Source: Zetaproteobacteria bacterium CG06_land_8_20_14_3_00_59_53
GTDB lineage: Bacteria > Pseudomonadota > Zetaproteobacteria > Mariprofundales > Mariprofundaceae
Reading direction: 5' to 3'
Assembly: GCA_002779605.1 (NCBI GenBank)
Contig: PEWE01000002.1
Location: 186,001 to 250,000 of the forward strand
Length of the DNA stretch: 64,000 bases
How positions within the stretch are numbered: position 1 is the stretch's first letter; every line of letters starts with the position of its first letter. Positions 1 through 8,109 of this stretch are shown here, piece by piece. Made by a program: the position numbers and the translations under genes. The notes beneath the pieces are model-generated. The model did not search any database. It saw only the letters and a program-made list of their open reading frames with translations, and was not told the origin of the DNA.

Positions 1-954
1 GGTTACCTCTACCTTCGCGGAGAATATCGTTATTTATTGAATGATTTGCACGCTGTATTAAAGCGTCGTCACAAGGCCAGACTGCTCGGAAAGCACATTC
101 TGGGGCAGGCTTTCGATTTCGACATCGAGATCATTGTCGGTGCGGGCGCCTATATCTGTGGTGAGGAATCCGCACTGATCGAATCGATGGAACAGAAGCG
201 CGGCATCCCGCGCGTCCGCCCGCCTTTCCCTGTCACCAAGGGTTATCTGGATCAGCCCACGGTGGTGAACAATGTCGAAACACTGGCTGCGGCTGCATTG
301 ATCGCCGTGCATGGTGGCGCATGGTTCAGTGGCCACGGTTCGGAAAAATCAGCCGGCAGCAAAGTGCTCAGCATCAGCGGCGACTGCACCACGCCGGGTG
401 TGTATGAGTATCCGTTCGGAGTCAGCATCCAGCGCATCCTCGATGACTGCGGGGCCGAGGATGTGCAAGCCGTGCAGGTCGGCGGTCCCTCCGGCACGCT
501 GATCGCCCCGGATGAGTTCGAGCGTAAGCTGGGCTTTGAAGACCTGGCCACCGGCGGATCATTCATGATCTACAGCAAGGATCGTGATCTTCTCAAGGTC
601 ATCAGCAACTTCACGCATTTCTTCGCGCATGAAAGCTGCGGCTTCTGCACACCGTGCAGGGTCGGCACCACCCTGCTGAAGAACGGTCTGGACAAGATCG
701 CCTCCGGTCACGGCACCAAGTCCGATGTGGACGAGATGTACCGCATGGCCACAATGGTCAAGCGCCGCTCACACTGCGGTCTGGGCCAGACTGCACCCAA
801 CCCCCTGCTGGATGCCCTGAAACGCTTCCCGGAAGTTTTCGAGCAGCGTCTGGTACACGACAGCGAATTCGAACCCCATTTCGATCTGGATGCGGCGCTT
901 GAGGAAGCGCGGCAGATCAGTCATCGCGATGATGCGGAGGCACATCTGGCATGA
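1..954 (+). CDS. hoxF: NAD-reducing hydrogenase diaphorase subunit HoxF (5' truncated by window)
   Basis: Flavin- and NAD-binding large diaphorase subunit of a soluble NAD-coupled [NiFe] hydrogenase. The frame is open from base 1, so only the last 317 codons are present; an internal TTG at 37 is not the real start. Visible parts are the YLRGEYR stretch at the left edge, the GAGAYICGEESAL loop of the NuoF-like FMN/NADH fold at about codons 47-59, and the C-terminal [4Fe-4S] motif ESCGFCTPC with cysteines at codons 213, 216 and 219 and the fourth in SHCGLG near codon 259. The stop overlaps the ATG of hoxU (ATGA), so the two are translationally coupled. NuoF of complex I is the alternative, but the hoxU-hoxY-hoxH neighbours rule for HoxF. 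Confidence 0.93.
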   Translation, partial: GYLYLRGEYRYLLNDLHAVLKRRHKARLLGKHILGQAFDFDIEIIVGAGAYICGEESALIESMEQKRGIPRVRPPFPVTKGYLDQPTVVNNVETLAAAALIAVHGGAWFSGHGSEKSAGSKVLSISGDCTTPGVYEYPFGVSIQRILDDCGAEDVQAVQVGGPSGTLIAPDEFERKLGFEDLATGGSFMIYSKDRDLLKVISNFTHFFAHESCGFCTPCRVGTTLLKNGLDKIASGHGTKSDVDEMYRMATMVKRRSHCGLGQTAPNPLLDALKRFPEVFEQRLVHDSEFEPHFDLDAALEEARQISHRDDAEAHLA

Positions 955-1706
955 GCGATACTATGAAAGAAAACAACAACACCATCACCATCGACGGTCG
1001 CGAGATCCCCTTTAAAGAGGGGCAGACAATCATGGACGCAGCTCTGGCCGCCGATATTTATATTCCGCACCTGTGCCACAGGCCAGGGCTGAAACCGCAC
1101 GGCAGTTGCAAACTGTGCACCGTGGAGGTCAACGGACGCAGCGCTTCGGCCTGCACCCTGCCGGCCGCCAAGGGTCAGGAGATCAGCAACAACACCGAAG
1201 CCCTGAACGGGGTGCGCAAGACCATCACCCAGATGTTGTTCGTCGAGGGCAATCATTTCTGCCCGGCCTGCGAAAAGACCGGCGACTGCACCCTGCAGGC
1301 GGTGGCCTATCATCTGGATATGCTCGACGGGCATTTCCCGCAGTTCTATCCGCGCCGCGAGGTGGATGCCTCGCATCCGGGCATCGTGCTGGACAGGGAT
1401 CGCTGCATCATGTGCGAGCTGTGCGTGCGGACCAGTCGCGAGATGGACGGCAAGGATGTCTTCGCCATCACCGGGCGCGGCATCGATGCCAAACTGATTG
1501 TGAACTCGGCCAGCGGCAAGCTTGCCGATACCGACATCACCACCGACGATCTGGCGGCGCATATCTGCCCGGTCGGCGCCATCCTGATCAAGGAGCACGG
1601 CTATGAAGTCCCCATCGGCCGGCGTACCTTCGATCTGCACACCATTGCCGAACCCGGCGTCGAGCCGGTTATCCTGCGTAAAGGAAAGCATGCCGATGAG
1701 CACTAG
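951..1706 (+). CDS. hoxU: NAD-reducing hydrogenase diaphorase small subunit HoxU
   Basis: Electron-transferring iron-sulfur subunit of the HoxFU diaphorase module, related to the N-terminus of NuoG. The 251-residue protein has a plant-type [2Fe-2S] set (C42, C53, C56, C68), the His-Cys3 [4Fe-4S] set typical of this family (H102, C104, C107, C113) and a further cluster set beginning C152, C155, C158, with the last ligand probably in HICPVGA. It passes electrons between the hydrogenase module HoxYH and the flavin of HoxF. The ATG overlaps the hoxF stop and the 3' end overlaps the start of hoxY, so the operon is tightly packed. Confidence 0.94.
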   Translation: MSDTMKENNNTITIDGREIPFKEGQTIMDAALAADIYIPHLCHRPGLKPHGSCKLCTVEVNGRSASACTLPAAKGQEISNNTEALNGVRKTITQMLFVEGNHFCPACEKTGDCTLQAVAYHLDMLDGHFPQFYPRREVDASHPGIVLDRDRCIMCELCVRTSREMDGKDVFAITGRGIDAKLIVNSASGKLADTDITTDDLAAHICPVGAILIKEHGYEVPIGRRTFDLHTIAEPGVEPVILRKGKHADEH

Positions 1707-2241
1707 GAAAATCCGTGTAGCCACTACCTCCCTGGCAGGCTGCTTCGGCTGCCATATGTCCTTTCTGGATATCGACGAACGGATCGTCGGCCTGATCGAG
1801 CATGTCGAATTCAGCCGCTCGCCGATCAACGATATCAAGCACTGCCATCCCGACTGCGACATCGGACTGATCGAAGGCGGCCTGTGCAATGCCGAGAATG
1901 TGCATGTGCTCAAGGAGTTCCGCGAGAGTTGCAAGATCATCATCGCGGTCGGAGCCTGCGCCATCAACGGCGGCGTTCCCGCCATGCGCAACCATTTCAC
2001 CCTGAAGGAATGCCTCGAGGAGGCCTATCTGGATGGCATCGGCGTGGAGAATCCGATGATTCCCAACGATGTGGAACTGCCGCTGCTGCTTTCCAAGGTA
2101 CATCCGATTCATGAGGTGGTGCATGTGGATTACTACCTGCCCGGATGTCCGCCGCCGGCCGATGCCTTCATGAAGGTGCTCACCGACCTGCTGGAAGGTA
2201 AAGAGCCGAGCCTGCCGAAAGAGATCCTGCATTTTGACTGA
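1696..2241 (+). CDS. hoxY: NAD-reducing hydrogenase small subunit HoxY
   Basis: Small [NiFe]-hydrogenase subunit carrying the proximal [4Fe-4S] cluster that takes electrons from the active site in HoxH. Ligand cysteines are visible as CFGC (C16, C19), GACAI (C88) and PGCPPPAD (C151), the usual pattern for the short HoxY type without the distal ferredoxin-like domain; at 181 residues it has normal length. No twin-arginine signal is present, so the enzyme is cytoplasmic. The frame stays open upstream to 1603. I chose the ATG at 1696 because AAGGA at 1681-1685 is well spaced for it, whereas the ATG at 1690 is only about four bases away. It overlaps the hoxU end by 11 bases. Confidence 0.92.
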   Translation: MSTRKIRVATTSLAGCFGCHMSFLDIDERIVGLIEHVEFSRSPINDIKHCHPDCDIGLIEGGLCNAENVHVLKEFRESCKIIIAVGACAINGGVPAMRNHFTLKECLEEAYLDGIGVENPMIPNDVELPLLLSKVHPIHEVVHVDYYLPGCPPPADAFMKVLTDLLEGKEPSLPKEILHFD

Positions 2242-2274
2242 ACACGAACTGCCTTTGACTTTAAGGAGACAAAT

Positions 2275-3735
2275 ATGAGCGAACAAATGCGTCGGGTTGC
2301 CATCGATCCGGTCACGCGTGTCGAAGGGCACGGAAAAATCACCCTGCTGCAGGATGCGGACAATCGCGTGCACGAAGCACGTCTGCATATCGTCGAATTC
2401 CGCGGCTTCGAGAAATTCATCCAGGGACGCCCATACTGGGAGGTCTCGACCTTCGTGCAGCGCCTGTGCGGCATCTGCCCGGTATCGCATCATCTGGCTG
2501 CCGCCAAAGCCATCGATCAACTGGTCGGTGTGGAAGAGCTCACCCCGAGTGCGCTGAAGCTGCGCCAGTTGCTGCACTTCGGTCAGACGCTGCAATCGCA
2601 TGCCCTGCACTTCTTCCACCTCTCCTCGCCCGATCTGCTGTTCGGATTCGGCTCGGATGTGGCCAAGCGCAACATCATCGGGGTGATCGAGAAGTATCCG
2701 GAAACAGCGGTGAAGGGCGTGAAGCTGCGCAAATACGGCCAGCAGGTGATTGCCGCAATCGCCGGCAAGCGCGTGCATGGCTCGGCGGCCATTCCGGGCG
2801 GCATGAACAAGTCGTTAAGCAGGGAAGAAAGAAACAGCCTGCTGGCCGACATCAAGGACATCATCGCCTGGTCACAGGATGCGGTCAGCCTGAGTGAGCA
2901 GATCCATATGGCGCATCCGGAGAATCACGATTTCGGTAAACTGAATACCAACTTTCTCGGCATGATCGGCCCCAAAGGCGAACTGGAACTGTACCACGGC
3001 GGCCTGCGCGCCCGCGCAGCCGATGGCTCCACGATCCTCGACCAGTTCGATTATCGCGGTTATCAGGACATCATCCGTGAAGAGGTTCGCTCGTGGAGCT
3101 ACATGAAGTTCCCCTACCTGAGCTCGCTGGGTAAGGAAAAGGGCTGGTATCGCGTAGGTCCTCTGGCGCGCGTCAACAACTGCGATTCGATCAGCACACC
3201 GCTGGCCGAGGCCGCGCGCAAACGCTTCAAGGCGTTCGCCAACGGCGCCTTCGTGCAGGACACGCTGGCCTATCACTGGGCGCGCATGATCGAGGCCCTG
3301 CATTGCGCCGAATCCATCGAGTTGCTGCTGGGCGATGAGGACATCTCGGGTGACGATCTGGTGGTGACAGGCGAGAAGCGCGACGAGGGAATCGGCGTCA
3401 TCGAGGCACCGCGCGGCACCCTCTTCCATCACTACAAGATCGACGAAGAGGGCATGATCAGGAAGGCCAACCTGATTGTTTCCACCACCAGCAACAATCA
3501 GGCGATGAACGAATCGGTACGCTCCGTGGCCGATCAATACATCGACGGCAAAGAGATCACCGAAGGCCTGCTCAATCATCTGGAAGTGGCGGTTCGCGCC
3601 TACGATCCCTGCCTGTCGTGCGCTACACACGCCATGGGCAAGATGCCGCTGCAGGTCGAGCTCGTTGATGCCGATGGTCGGCTGGTGGACCGTCTGACCA
3701 AGGGCAGCGACGGACGCATCGAAAGATCAATGTGA
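2275..3735 (+). CDS. hoxH: NAD-reducing hydrogenase large [NiFe] subunit HoxH
   Basis: Catalytic subunit that splits or forms H2 at a Ni-Fe centre and couples to NAD+ through HoxY and HoxFU. The four nickel ligands are visible: RLCGIC near the N-terminus (C65, C68) and DPCLSCATH near the C-terminus (C446, C449). The residue after H452 starts a 34-residue tail that the dedicated protease removes after nickel insertion. RVEGH (15-19) is the usual N-terminal signature. A strong AAGGAG lies just before the ATG. The next gene, the maturation protease, overlaps its stop. Subunit make-up and motifs place it in the bidirectional NAD-linked group (3d); this is family knowledge, not a phylogeny. Confidence 0.95.
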   Translation: MSEQMRRVAIDPVTRVEGHGKITLLQDADNRVHEARLHIVEFRGFEKFIQGRPYWEVSTFVQRLCGICPVSHHLAAAKAIDQLVGVEELTPSALKLRQLLHFGQTLQSHALHFFHLSSPDLLFGFGSDVAKRNIIGVIEKYPETAVKGVKLRKYGQQVIAAIAGKRVHGSAAIPGGMNKSLSREERNSLLADIKDIIAWSQDAVSLSEQIHMAHPENHDFGKLNTNFLGMIGPKGELELYHGGLRARAADGSTILDQFDYRGYQDIIREEVRSWSYMKFPYLSSLGKEKGWYRVGPLARVNNCDSISTPLAEAARKRFKAFANGAFVQDTLAYHWARMIEALHCAESIELLLGDEDISGDDLVVTGEKRDEGIGVIEAPRGTLFHHYKIDEEGMIRKANLIVSTTSNNQAMNESVRSVADQYIDGKEITEGLLNHLEVAVRAYDPCLSCATHAMGKMPLQVELVDADGRLVDRLTKGSDGRIERSM

Positions 3736-4301
3736 CCAGCGTTCCGCCTATCCTTGTTTTCGGTTACGGCAATCCGGGCCGGGGCGATGATGCCCTCGGC
3801 CCGGAGGTCGTGGCCGCCATCGAGTCGGCGGACTTTTCTTCCGTTGAGGTTCAAACGGACATGCAATTACAGGTCGAGCATGTCACCGACCTTGAGGGAC
3901 GTGAGCGCATCCTGTTCGTGGATGCCGATGTGTCCTGCGCCGAACCCTACGTTTTCACCACGCTGGAGCCGGAAAAGGACGGCAGCTACACCAGCCATGC
4001 CATGACCCCCGGCGCGCTGCTGCATGCCTACAGGAAGGTGTACGGGAGTGATTCTCCGCCCGTCTGGATGCTGCGCATCCGAGGCTACGCCTTCGAACTC
4101 GGCGATCCGATGGGTGAACAAGCCACCGCCAACCTCGCAGCAGCCATCGAACTGGTAAAAAAACTCTGCGCCGATCCCGACGAGGAACACTGGACGCAGC
4201 ACCTGAGCCAGGGCGCCGACGGAAACGCTCCGGCCTCCCCCTGCCCCGGTTGCAGCTCCTACACCTTTTCAACATCTATTGAGAATATTTCCAGCAATTA
4301 G
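3732..4301 (+). CDS. hoxW: hydrogenase maturation protease (HoxW/HycI family)
   Basis: Endopeptidase that trims the C-terminal extension of HoxH once nickel is in place. The family signature FGYGNPGRGDD near residues 10-20 carries one acidic nickel-sensing residue, and FVDAD supplies another. The 189-residue length is normal, although the last 40 residues, rich in Ser, Pro and Cys (SPCPGCSS), are not part of the core fold. The start is a GTG inside the ATGTGA junction with hoxH, so translation is probably coupled; no good independent Shine-Dalgarno site is seen. Its position right after hoxH makes that subunit the evident substrate. Confidence 0.9.
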   Translation: MTSVPPILVFGYGNPGRGDDALGPEVVAAIESADFSSVEVQTDMQLQVEHVTDLEGRERILFVDADVSCAEPYVFTTLEPEKDGSYTSHAMTPGALLHAYRKVYGSDSPPVWMLRIRGYAFELGDPMGEQATANLAAAIELVKKLCADPDEEHWTQHLSQGADGNAPASPCPGCSSYTFSTSIENISSN

Positions 4302-4640
4302 TTATTGGCAGGCAGTGAGTTCGAAGCGGATGGGGATGTGCCGCCGGCTTTGGACAGGGAATCCGAGATGCGTGGCCGGGATGAATTGCCATGGTTTGTC
4401 AGCTTGGTCGACAGCGGCAGCGAGCTTGTCGAACCCACTTCACTTCGCACCACGATAGACATTTAGCTCAACATGAAGAGCGCTTCCTGACTGCTGAAAA
4501 ATGGCCCTGCCATTGGGCCGCGACATTATGCCGCATTTTGTGAAACCTCCCCGTCGGTAACATCCGCGCTCACTAAACAACACCGAAGGCAGTCAGAAAC
4601 TTTCAGTCCAGATGATGTCTGCAATCGTGGGAGATTATAT
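4302..4640. other. intergenic region between hoxW and the TonB-dependent receptor
   Basis: About 340 bases without a convincing gene. It contains a small hairpin (GGCCC 4503-4507 with GGGCC 4515-4519) lacking a T-run, a RegA-like palindrome at 4520-4534 and the Shine-Dalgarno GGGAGA just before the receptor start. The hoxW frame continues open past its stop for about 50 codons, but with no start codon this is probably chance or an old 3' end. I see no cobalamin or other known riboswitch here. Confidence 0.6.
4520..4534. promoter_or_regulatory. predicted RegA/RegR-type operator upstream of TonB receptor
   Basis: The 15-mer GCGAC-ATTAT-GCCGC fits the GCGNC-N5-GNCGC pattern known for RegA/PrrA-class regulators, and also the RegR box of Bradyrhizobium as I recall it (GNGRCRTTNNGNCGC). 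It lies 106 bp before the receptor ATG. A regB-regA pair sits 4-6 kb away and similar palindromes precede exbB and regB. Confidence 0.6.
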
Positions 4641-6935
4641 ATGAATGTAAAAAAGACCTTCTTCAATGAAGAAGATCATCTCTTTGCCCAAAACAGGAAA
4701 ATGGATGCAGCATCGCCATTCAAGGTGAGTCATCTGACATTCGCCTTGCTAGCCATCGGTATCGGGAATGGTCCGGCGTGGGCCGCAGAGAATCTTCCGA
4801 CCATCGAGGTCAATGCGGCTGCGATAGCCGACACGCAGGCAGGTCATCAAACAGCGGTAGGCAAGAATGATTTGAAATCCAAACTTGCAGCGACAAGCGA
4901 TACAGCCTCCCTTCTGAAAGACGTCCCCGGGTTGAATCTTCAGAGTGGCGGTGGTGTTTCAAGTTTACCAACGGTTCATGGTCTGGCTGATGACCGCCTT
5001 CGTATCAAGGTCGATGGAATGGATCTGGTATCCGCCTGTGCAAACCATATGAACCCGCCTCTCTCCTACATCGACCCTAGCAATGTAGGCAGTGCAACGG
5101 TTTTTTCCGGCATTTCACCTGTGAGTATGGGTGGTGACAGTATTGGTGGAACAATTCTGGTTGAATCCGAAAGCCCTGAATTTGCCAAGCCGGGTGAAGG
5201 TTCACTCTATCAAGGCCAAATCGCCACCTTCTATCGTAGCAATGGCAATGTGCTGGGAGGGAATGTCTCCGCAACGGCCGCGACCGAATCAGCCAGCGTC
5301 AGATATAACGGCTCCACTGTGAAGGCGAATAAAAACTACAAGGCTTCCGGCGACTTCAAGCCGGCAGGTCTTGCAGCGGCAGATCGAGGATGGCTGGCCG
5401 CCGATGAGGTTGGCTCAAGTATCTACGAAGCGACCAACCACGCTCTTGCCATCGATGTGCTGCAAAACAATCACTTGATCGATCTGAAACTCGGACTTCA
5501 GGATATCCCTAATCAGGGTTGGACAAATCAGCGCATGGATATGACTGGCAACAACAACGTCCAGGCAAACCTGAATGTGACCAGTGATTTCGACTGGGGC
5601 AATCTGGAATCCCGCATCTATTTCGAAAACACCAAGCATTCCATGCAGTTCGGTCCGGACAAACTGTATCAATACGGAACTGCAATGATGCCTGTAAACG
5701 GCATGCCGATGGATACTGAGGGCAACAATCTGGGCGCTGCATTGAAAGCCAATATCGCCATCGCCGCTGATGATCAGCTTCGTGTCGGTGCTGAATACCA
5801 GCAGTACCGACTCGATGACTGGTGGAATCCTTCCGGTGGAATGATGATGGCACCGAATGTCTTCTGGAACATCAATAACGGAAAACGCGATCGAATGGCG
5901 GTTTATAGTGAGTGGGAATCACATATGACCCACAGCTTGCTCACCCAGTTGGGCCTGCGATACGAGCGAGTTGAAATGAATACGGGCACCGTTCAGGGAT
6001 ATAATATGATGGCCTTTCAGGGAGCGGAATCCGCAGCGTTTAATGCAGCTAACCGAAAGAAAACAGACAATAATTTCGATGCGACTGCGCTGGCACGCTT
6101 TACCCCTGATGAAACCAAAACCATCGAGTTCGGCTACGCTATGAAGACCCGTTCTCCGAATCTTTATGAACGCTACTCATGGTCCACTGCCGGTATGATG
6201 ATGCGCATGGTGAATCTGGCCGGGGATGGCAATGGTTACGTGGGTAACCTGAATCTGAAGTCGGAAACTTCCCATACCGTTAGTGCCACGGTCGATCTCC
6301 ACGATGCTGAAGCAAAGCATTGGGGTGTGAAGATGTCCCCTTACTACACCTACATCAATGATCATGTCGATGCAGCACGTTGCAGTTCTTCAAACGCCAA
6401 CTGTGGTGCTGCAAACCAGACTGCAACCAATGCATTCGTGTACCTGCAGTTCGTCAACCAGTCAGCCAATATGTACGGTGTGGATGTATCGGGTGATGTG
6501 CTTGTTAGCGAAAGCGGCTACGGCAGTGTCACAGCCAAAGGCCTGATGAACTACGTTCGTGGCAAGAATAAGGTTACCAAGGACAACCTGAACAATATCA
6601 TGCCTCTGAATGGTCAGCTGGGCCTTGAGCACACGCTGGGTGGCTGGACCAGCAATGTTGATGTTGAGATGGTTTCCCCCAAGAAGAAGGTATCGAGCGT
6701 CAGAAATGAGTTGGCTACGGGGGGGTATGCGCTTGTGAACCTGCATAGCACCTATCAGTGGAATCAGGCTCGCTTTGACGTTGGTATCAGCAACCTTCTT
6801 GACCATTTCTACAACCATCCGCTGGGTGGCGCATACCTTGGTCAGGGAGCGACAATGGGTACCGCTGTTCCCTGGGGCGTTGCGGTTCCGGGAATGGGAC
6901 GCTCTTTGTACACAGGTGTCACTATCGACCTGTAA
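4641..6935 (+). CDS. TonB-dependent outer-membrane receptor, OprC/NosA-like (copper)
   Basis: Outer-membrane beta-barrel with N-terminal plug, 764 residues, driven by TonB. After a 28-residue leader come a hydrophobic signal segment (about 31-47) and a likely cut after AWA (48). The plug carries CANHMNPPLSYIDP, so Cys133 and Met137 form a CxxxM motif, and H333-S-M335 forms an HxM motif; together they match the four-ligand copper site described for Pseudomonas OprC. Methionine-rich stretches (GGMMMAP, AGMMMRM) also fit copper. The protein ends in a short aromatic/hydrophobic strand (YTGVTIDL). The ATG at 4641 has GGGAGA upstream; a second ATG at 4701 would shorten the leader. A terminator follows, and exbB-exbD-tonB converge on it from the other strand. 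Confidence 0.88.
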   Translation: MNVKKTFFNEEDHLFAQNRKMDAASPFKVSHLTFALLAIGIGNGPAWAAENLPTIEVNAAAIADTQAGHQTAVGKNDLKSKLAATSDTASLLKDVPGLNLQSGGGVSSLPTVHGLADDRLRIKVDGMDLVSACANHMNPPLSYIDPSNVGSATVFSGISPVSMGGDSIGGTILVESESPEFAKPGEGSLYQGQIATFYRSNGNVLGGNVSATAATESASVRYNGSTVKANKNYKASGDFKPAGLAAADRGWLAADEVGSSIYEATNHALAIDVLQNNHLIDLKLGLQDIPNQGWTNQRMDMTGNNNVQANLNVTSDFDWGNLESRIYFENTKHSMQFGPDKLYQYGTAMMPVNGMPMDTEGNNLGAALKANIAIAADDQLRVGAEYQQYRLDDWWNPSGGMMMAPNVFWNINNGKRDRMAVYSEWESHMTHSLLTQLGLRYERVEMNTGTVQGYNMMAFQGAESAAFNAANRKKTDNNFDATALARFTPDETKTIEFGYAMKTRSPNLYERYSWSTAGMMMRMVNLAGDGNGYVGNLNLKSETSHTVSATVDLHDAEAKHWGVKMSPYYTYINDHVDAARCSSSNANCGAANQTATNAFVYLQFVNQSANMYGVDVSGDVLVSESGYGSVTAKGLMNYVRGKNKVTKDNLNNIMPLNGQLGLEHTLGGWTSNVDVEMVSPKKKVSSVRNELATGGYALVNLHSTYQWNQARFDVGISNLLDHFYNHPLGGAYLGQGATMGTAVPWGVAVPGMGRSLYTGVTIDL

Positions 6936-6955
6936 AACGAACCATCCTGTATTCC

Positions 6956-6987
6956 GCCCGGCCGCACCTTGTGTGGCCGGGCTTTTT
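6956..6987 (+). terminator. intrinsic terminator after TonB receptor
   Basis: Perfect 8-bp stem GCCCGGCC (6956-6963) and GGCCGGGC (6975-6982) with an 11-base loop, followed by five T residues. It ends the receptor transcript; tonB ends on the opposite strand only 11 bases away, with no T-run for that direction. Confidence 0.88.
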
Positions 6988-6997
6988 CTGGTGTTGA

Positions 6998-7702
6998 TTA
7001 AGATCCGCTCAGGCTGAATCGCATAAGGAATTGGCACTCAACCGGGCAATCCACATTTTCCGGCGGCCGAGGCATCGGCATTGCCCGCTCAATCGTCTTA
7101 CGCGCCGCAGCCATCAGAGGCTGAGGCCCATGTTCAATAAGGATATTCTGCACTGAACCATCGGATTGGAGTACAAAGCGAACCCTCACATCCCCCTCGA
7201 TGCCCTTCCTGCGCGCAATCCCGGGATACCATTTGTGCTCTTCGATATGGGCCATCACATCGCTCAAATAGCGTTCCCTTTCCCAACGAATCAAGCCCTC
7301 GGCGACCTGTGGTTGGGAATCAACGCTGGCTGCTGCAAGCTGACGAGGCTGGCTCTGTGCTTTTACCGGTTTGATTTTTTCCGGTGTCGCAACTTTCTTC
7401 ACCTCTTCAACCCGGTTGGGTGGCGCTTCTTCGACCTTCTTCGGTTCTGCATCATTCTCAGGCTGATTCTCGACCACCTCTTCTGGCAGTTCGGGCGGGG
7501 CTTGCGGCACAGGTTCCTGAGGTAGAAAACTGAGCCGGGTCACGCTGCTCGTCGTCACTTCAGGTGTGGATGCTGAAATCGCCCCCCCAAAGCTGACAAA
7601 AAGCAGCCCGTGAACCAGAAAGGAAAGGGTCAATGCACCGGTTCGGATCAACGAGATGCCGGATGAGGCATCCGAGCCGAAGAAATCGTCTCTAACGCTC
7701 AT
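6998..7702 (-). CDS. tonB: energy transducer TonB
   Basis: Periplasm-spanning protein that passes proton-motive force from ExbB/ExbD to the outer-membrane receptor. The 234 residues show a short cytoplasmic start, one transmembrane helix (about 20-42, with SFLVHG), a Pro/Glu/Lys-rich spacer (about 55-125) and a C-terminal TonB domain with WYPGIARRKGIEGDVRVRF, the usual YP..A...G..G.V.V.F pattern. Its ATG overlaps the exbD stop by four bases, so it is the last gene of exbB-exbD-tonB. It converges on the copper-type receptor gene, its likely partner. Confidence 0.92.
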   Translation of the reverse strand: MSVRDDFFGSDASSGISLIRTGALTLSFLVHGLLFVSFGGAISASTPEVTTSSVTRLSFLPQEPVPQAPPELPEEVVENQPENDAEPKKVEEAPPNRVEEVKKVATPEKIKPVKAQSQPRQLAAASVDSQPQVAEGLIRWERERYLSDVMAHIEEHKWYPGIARRKGIEGDVRVRFVLQSDGSVQNILIEHGPQPLMAAARKTIERAMPMPRPPENVDCPVECQFLMRFSLSGS

Positions 7703-8109
7703 CGTCCCGCAGGATGCTCTGTGATAATATCCACGCCGGCAGCACCTGCCAGACGAGCGGCATCAAGAACCTTCACACAATCACCCAGACTGGCTCCATC
7801 ATCGCCTCGGATCACCACACGCTTCTCGACCCGTGTGGACAACAGTTCCGCCAGCCTGACTTCCAGCTCTTCCGGCTGAATCAGCGATCCTGCCTGTGTG
7901 ATTTCTCCGGATAATGAGATGACAATCTCAAGCGGTTTGTCGTTGTTCATTGCTTCGGCAGAAACGGCATCGGGAAGATCCACCGGAAGCCCATCATCAC
8001 GAACAAAGTGGGCTGTCAGCATGAAAAAAACCAGAAGCAGGAATACAATATCGATCAGTGGCGTCAGGTTGAGCGCCTGATCACTTCGATGTGAGGCTTC
8101 AAATTGCAT
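7699..8109 (-). CDS. exbD: biopolymer transporter ExbD
   Basis: Small inner-membrane subunit of the TonB energizing complex, 136 residues. The single transmembrane helix (about 17-35) begins LTPLIDIVFLLLVFFML, with the conserved membrane Asp (IDIVF) that carries protons; a periplasmic domain follows. It overlaps exbB upstream by 11 bases and tonB downstream by four, so all three are made from one message. TolR is the related alternative, but the adjoining tonB decides for ExbD. Confidence 0.93.
   Translation of the reverse strand: MQFEASHRSDQALNLTPLIDIVFLLLVFFMLTAHFVRDDGLPVDLPDAVSAEAMNNDKPLEIVISLSGEITQAGSLIQPEELEVRLAELLSTRVEKRVVIRGDDGASLGDCVKVLDAARLAGAAGVDIITEHPAGR

Noticed and set aside
4302-4463. 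Open reading frame continuing past the hoxW stop (about 50 codons, in the same frame)
   Set aside because: No start codon with a ribosome site and no recognisable domain; a chance open stretch or relic of an older, longer hoxW end.
4503-4519. GGCCC/GGGCC hairpin after hoxW as a terminator
   Set aside because: Only five base pairs and no T-run follows; it abuts the RegA-like site instead.
4302-4640. Cobalamin or other riboswitch before the TonB receptor
   Set aside because: No conserved B12-box or other aptamer core was found; the receptor motifs point to copper.
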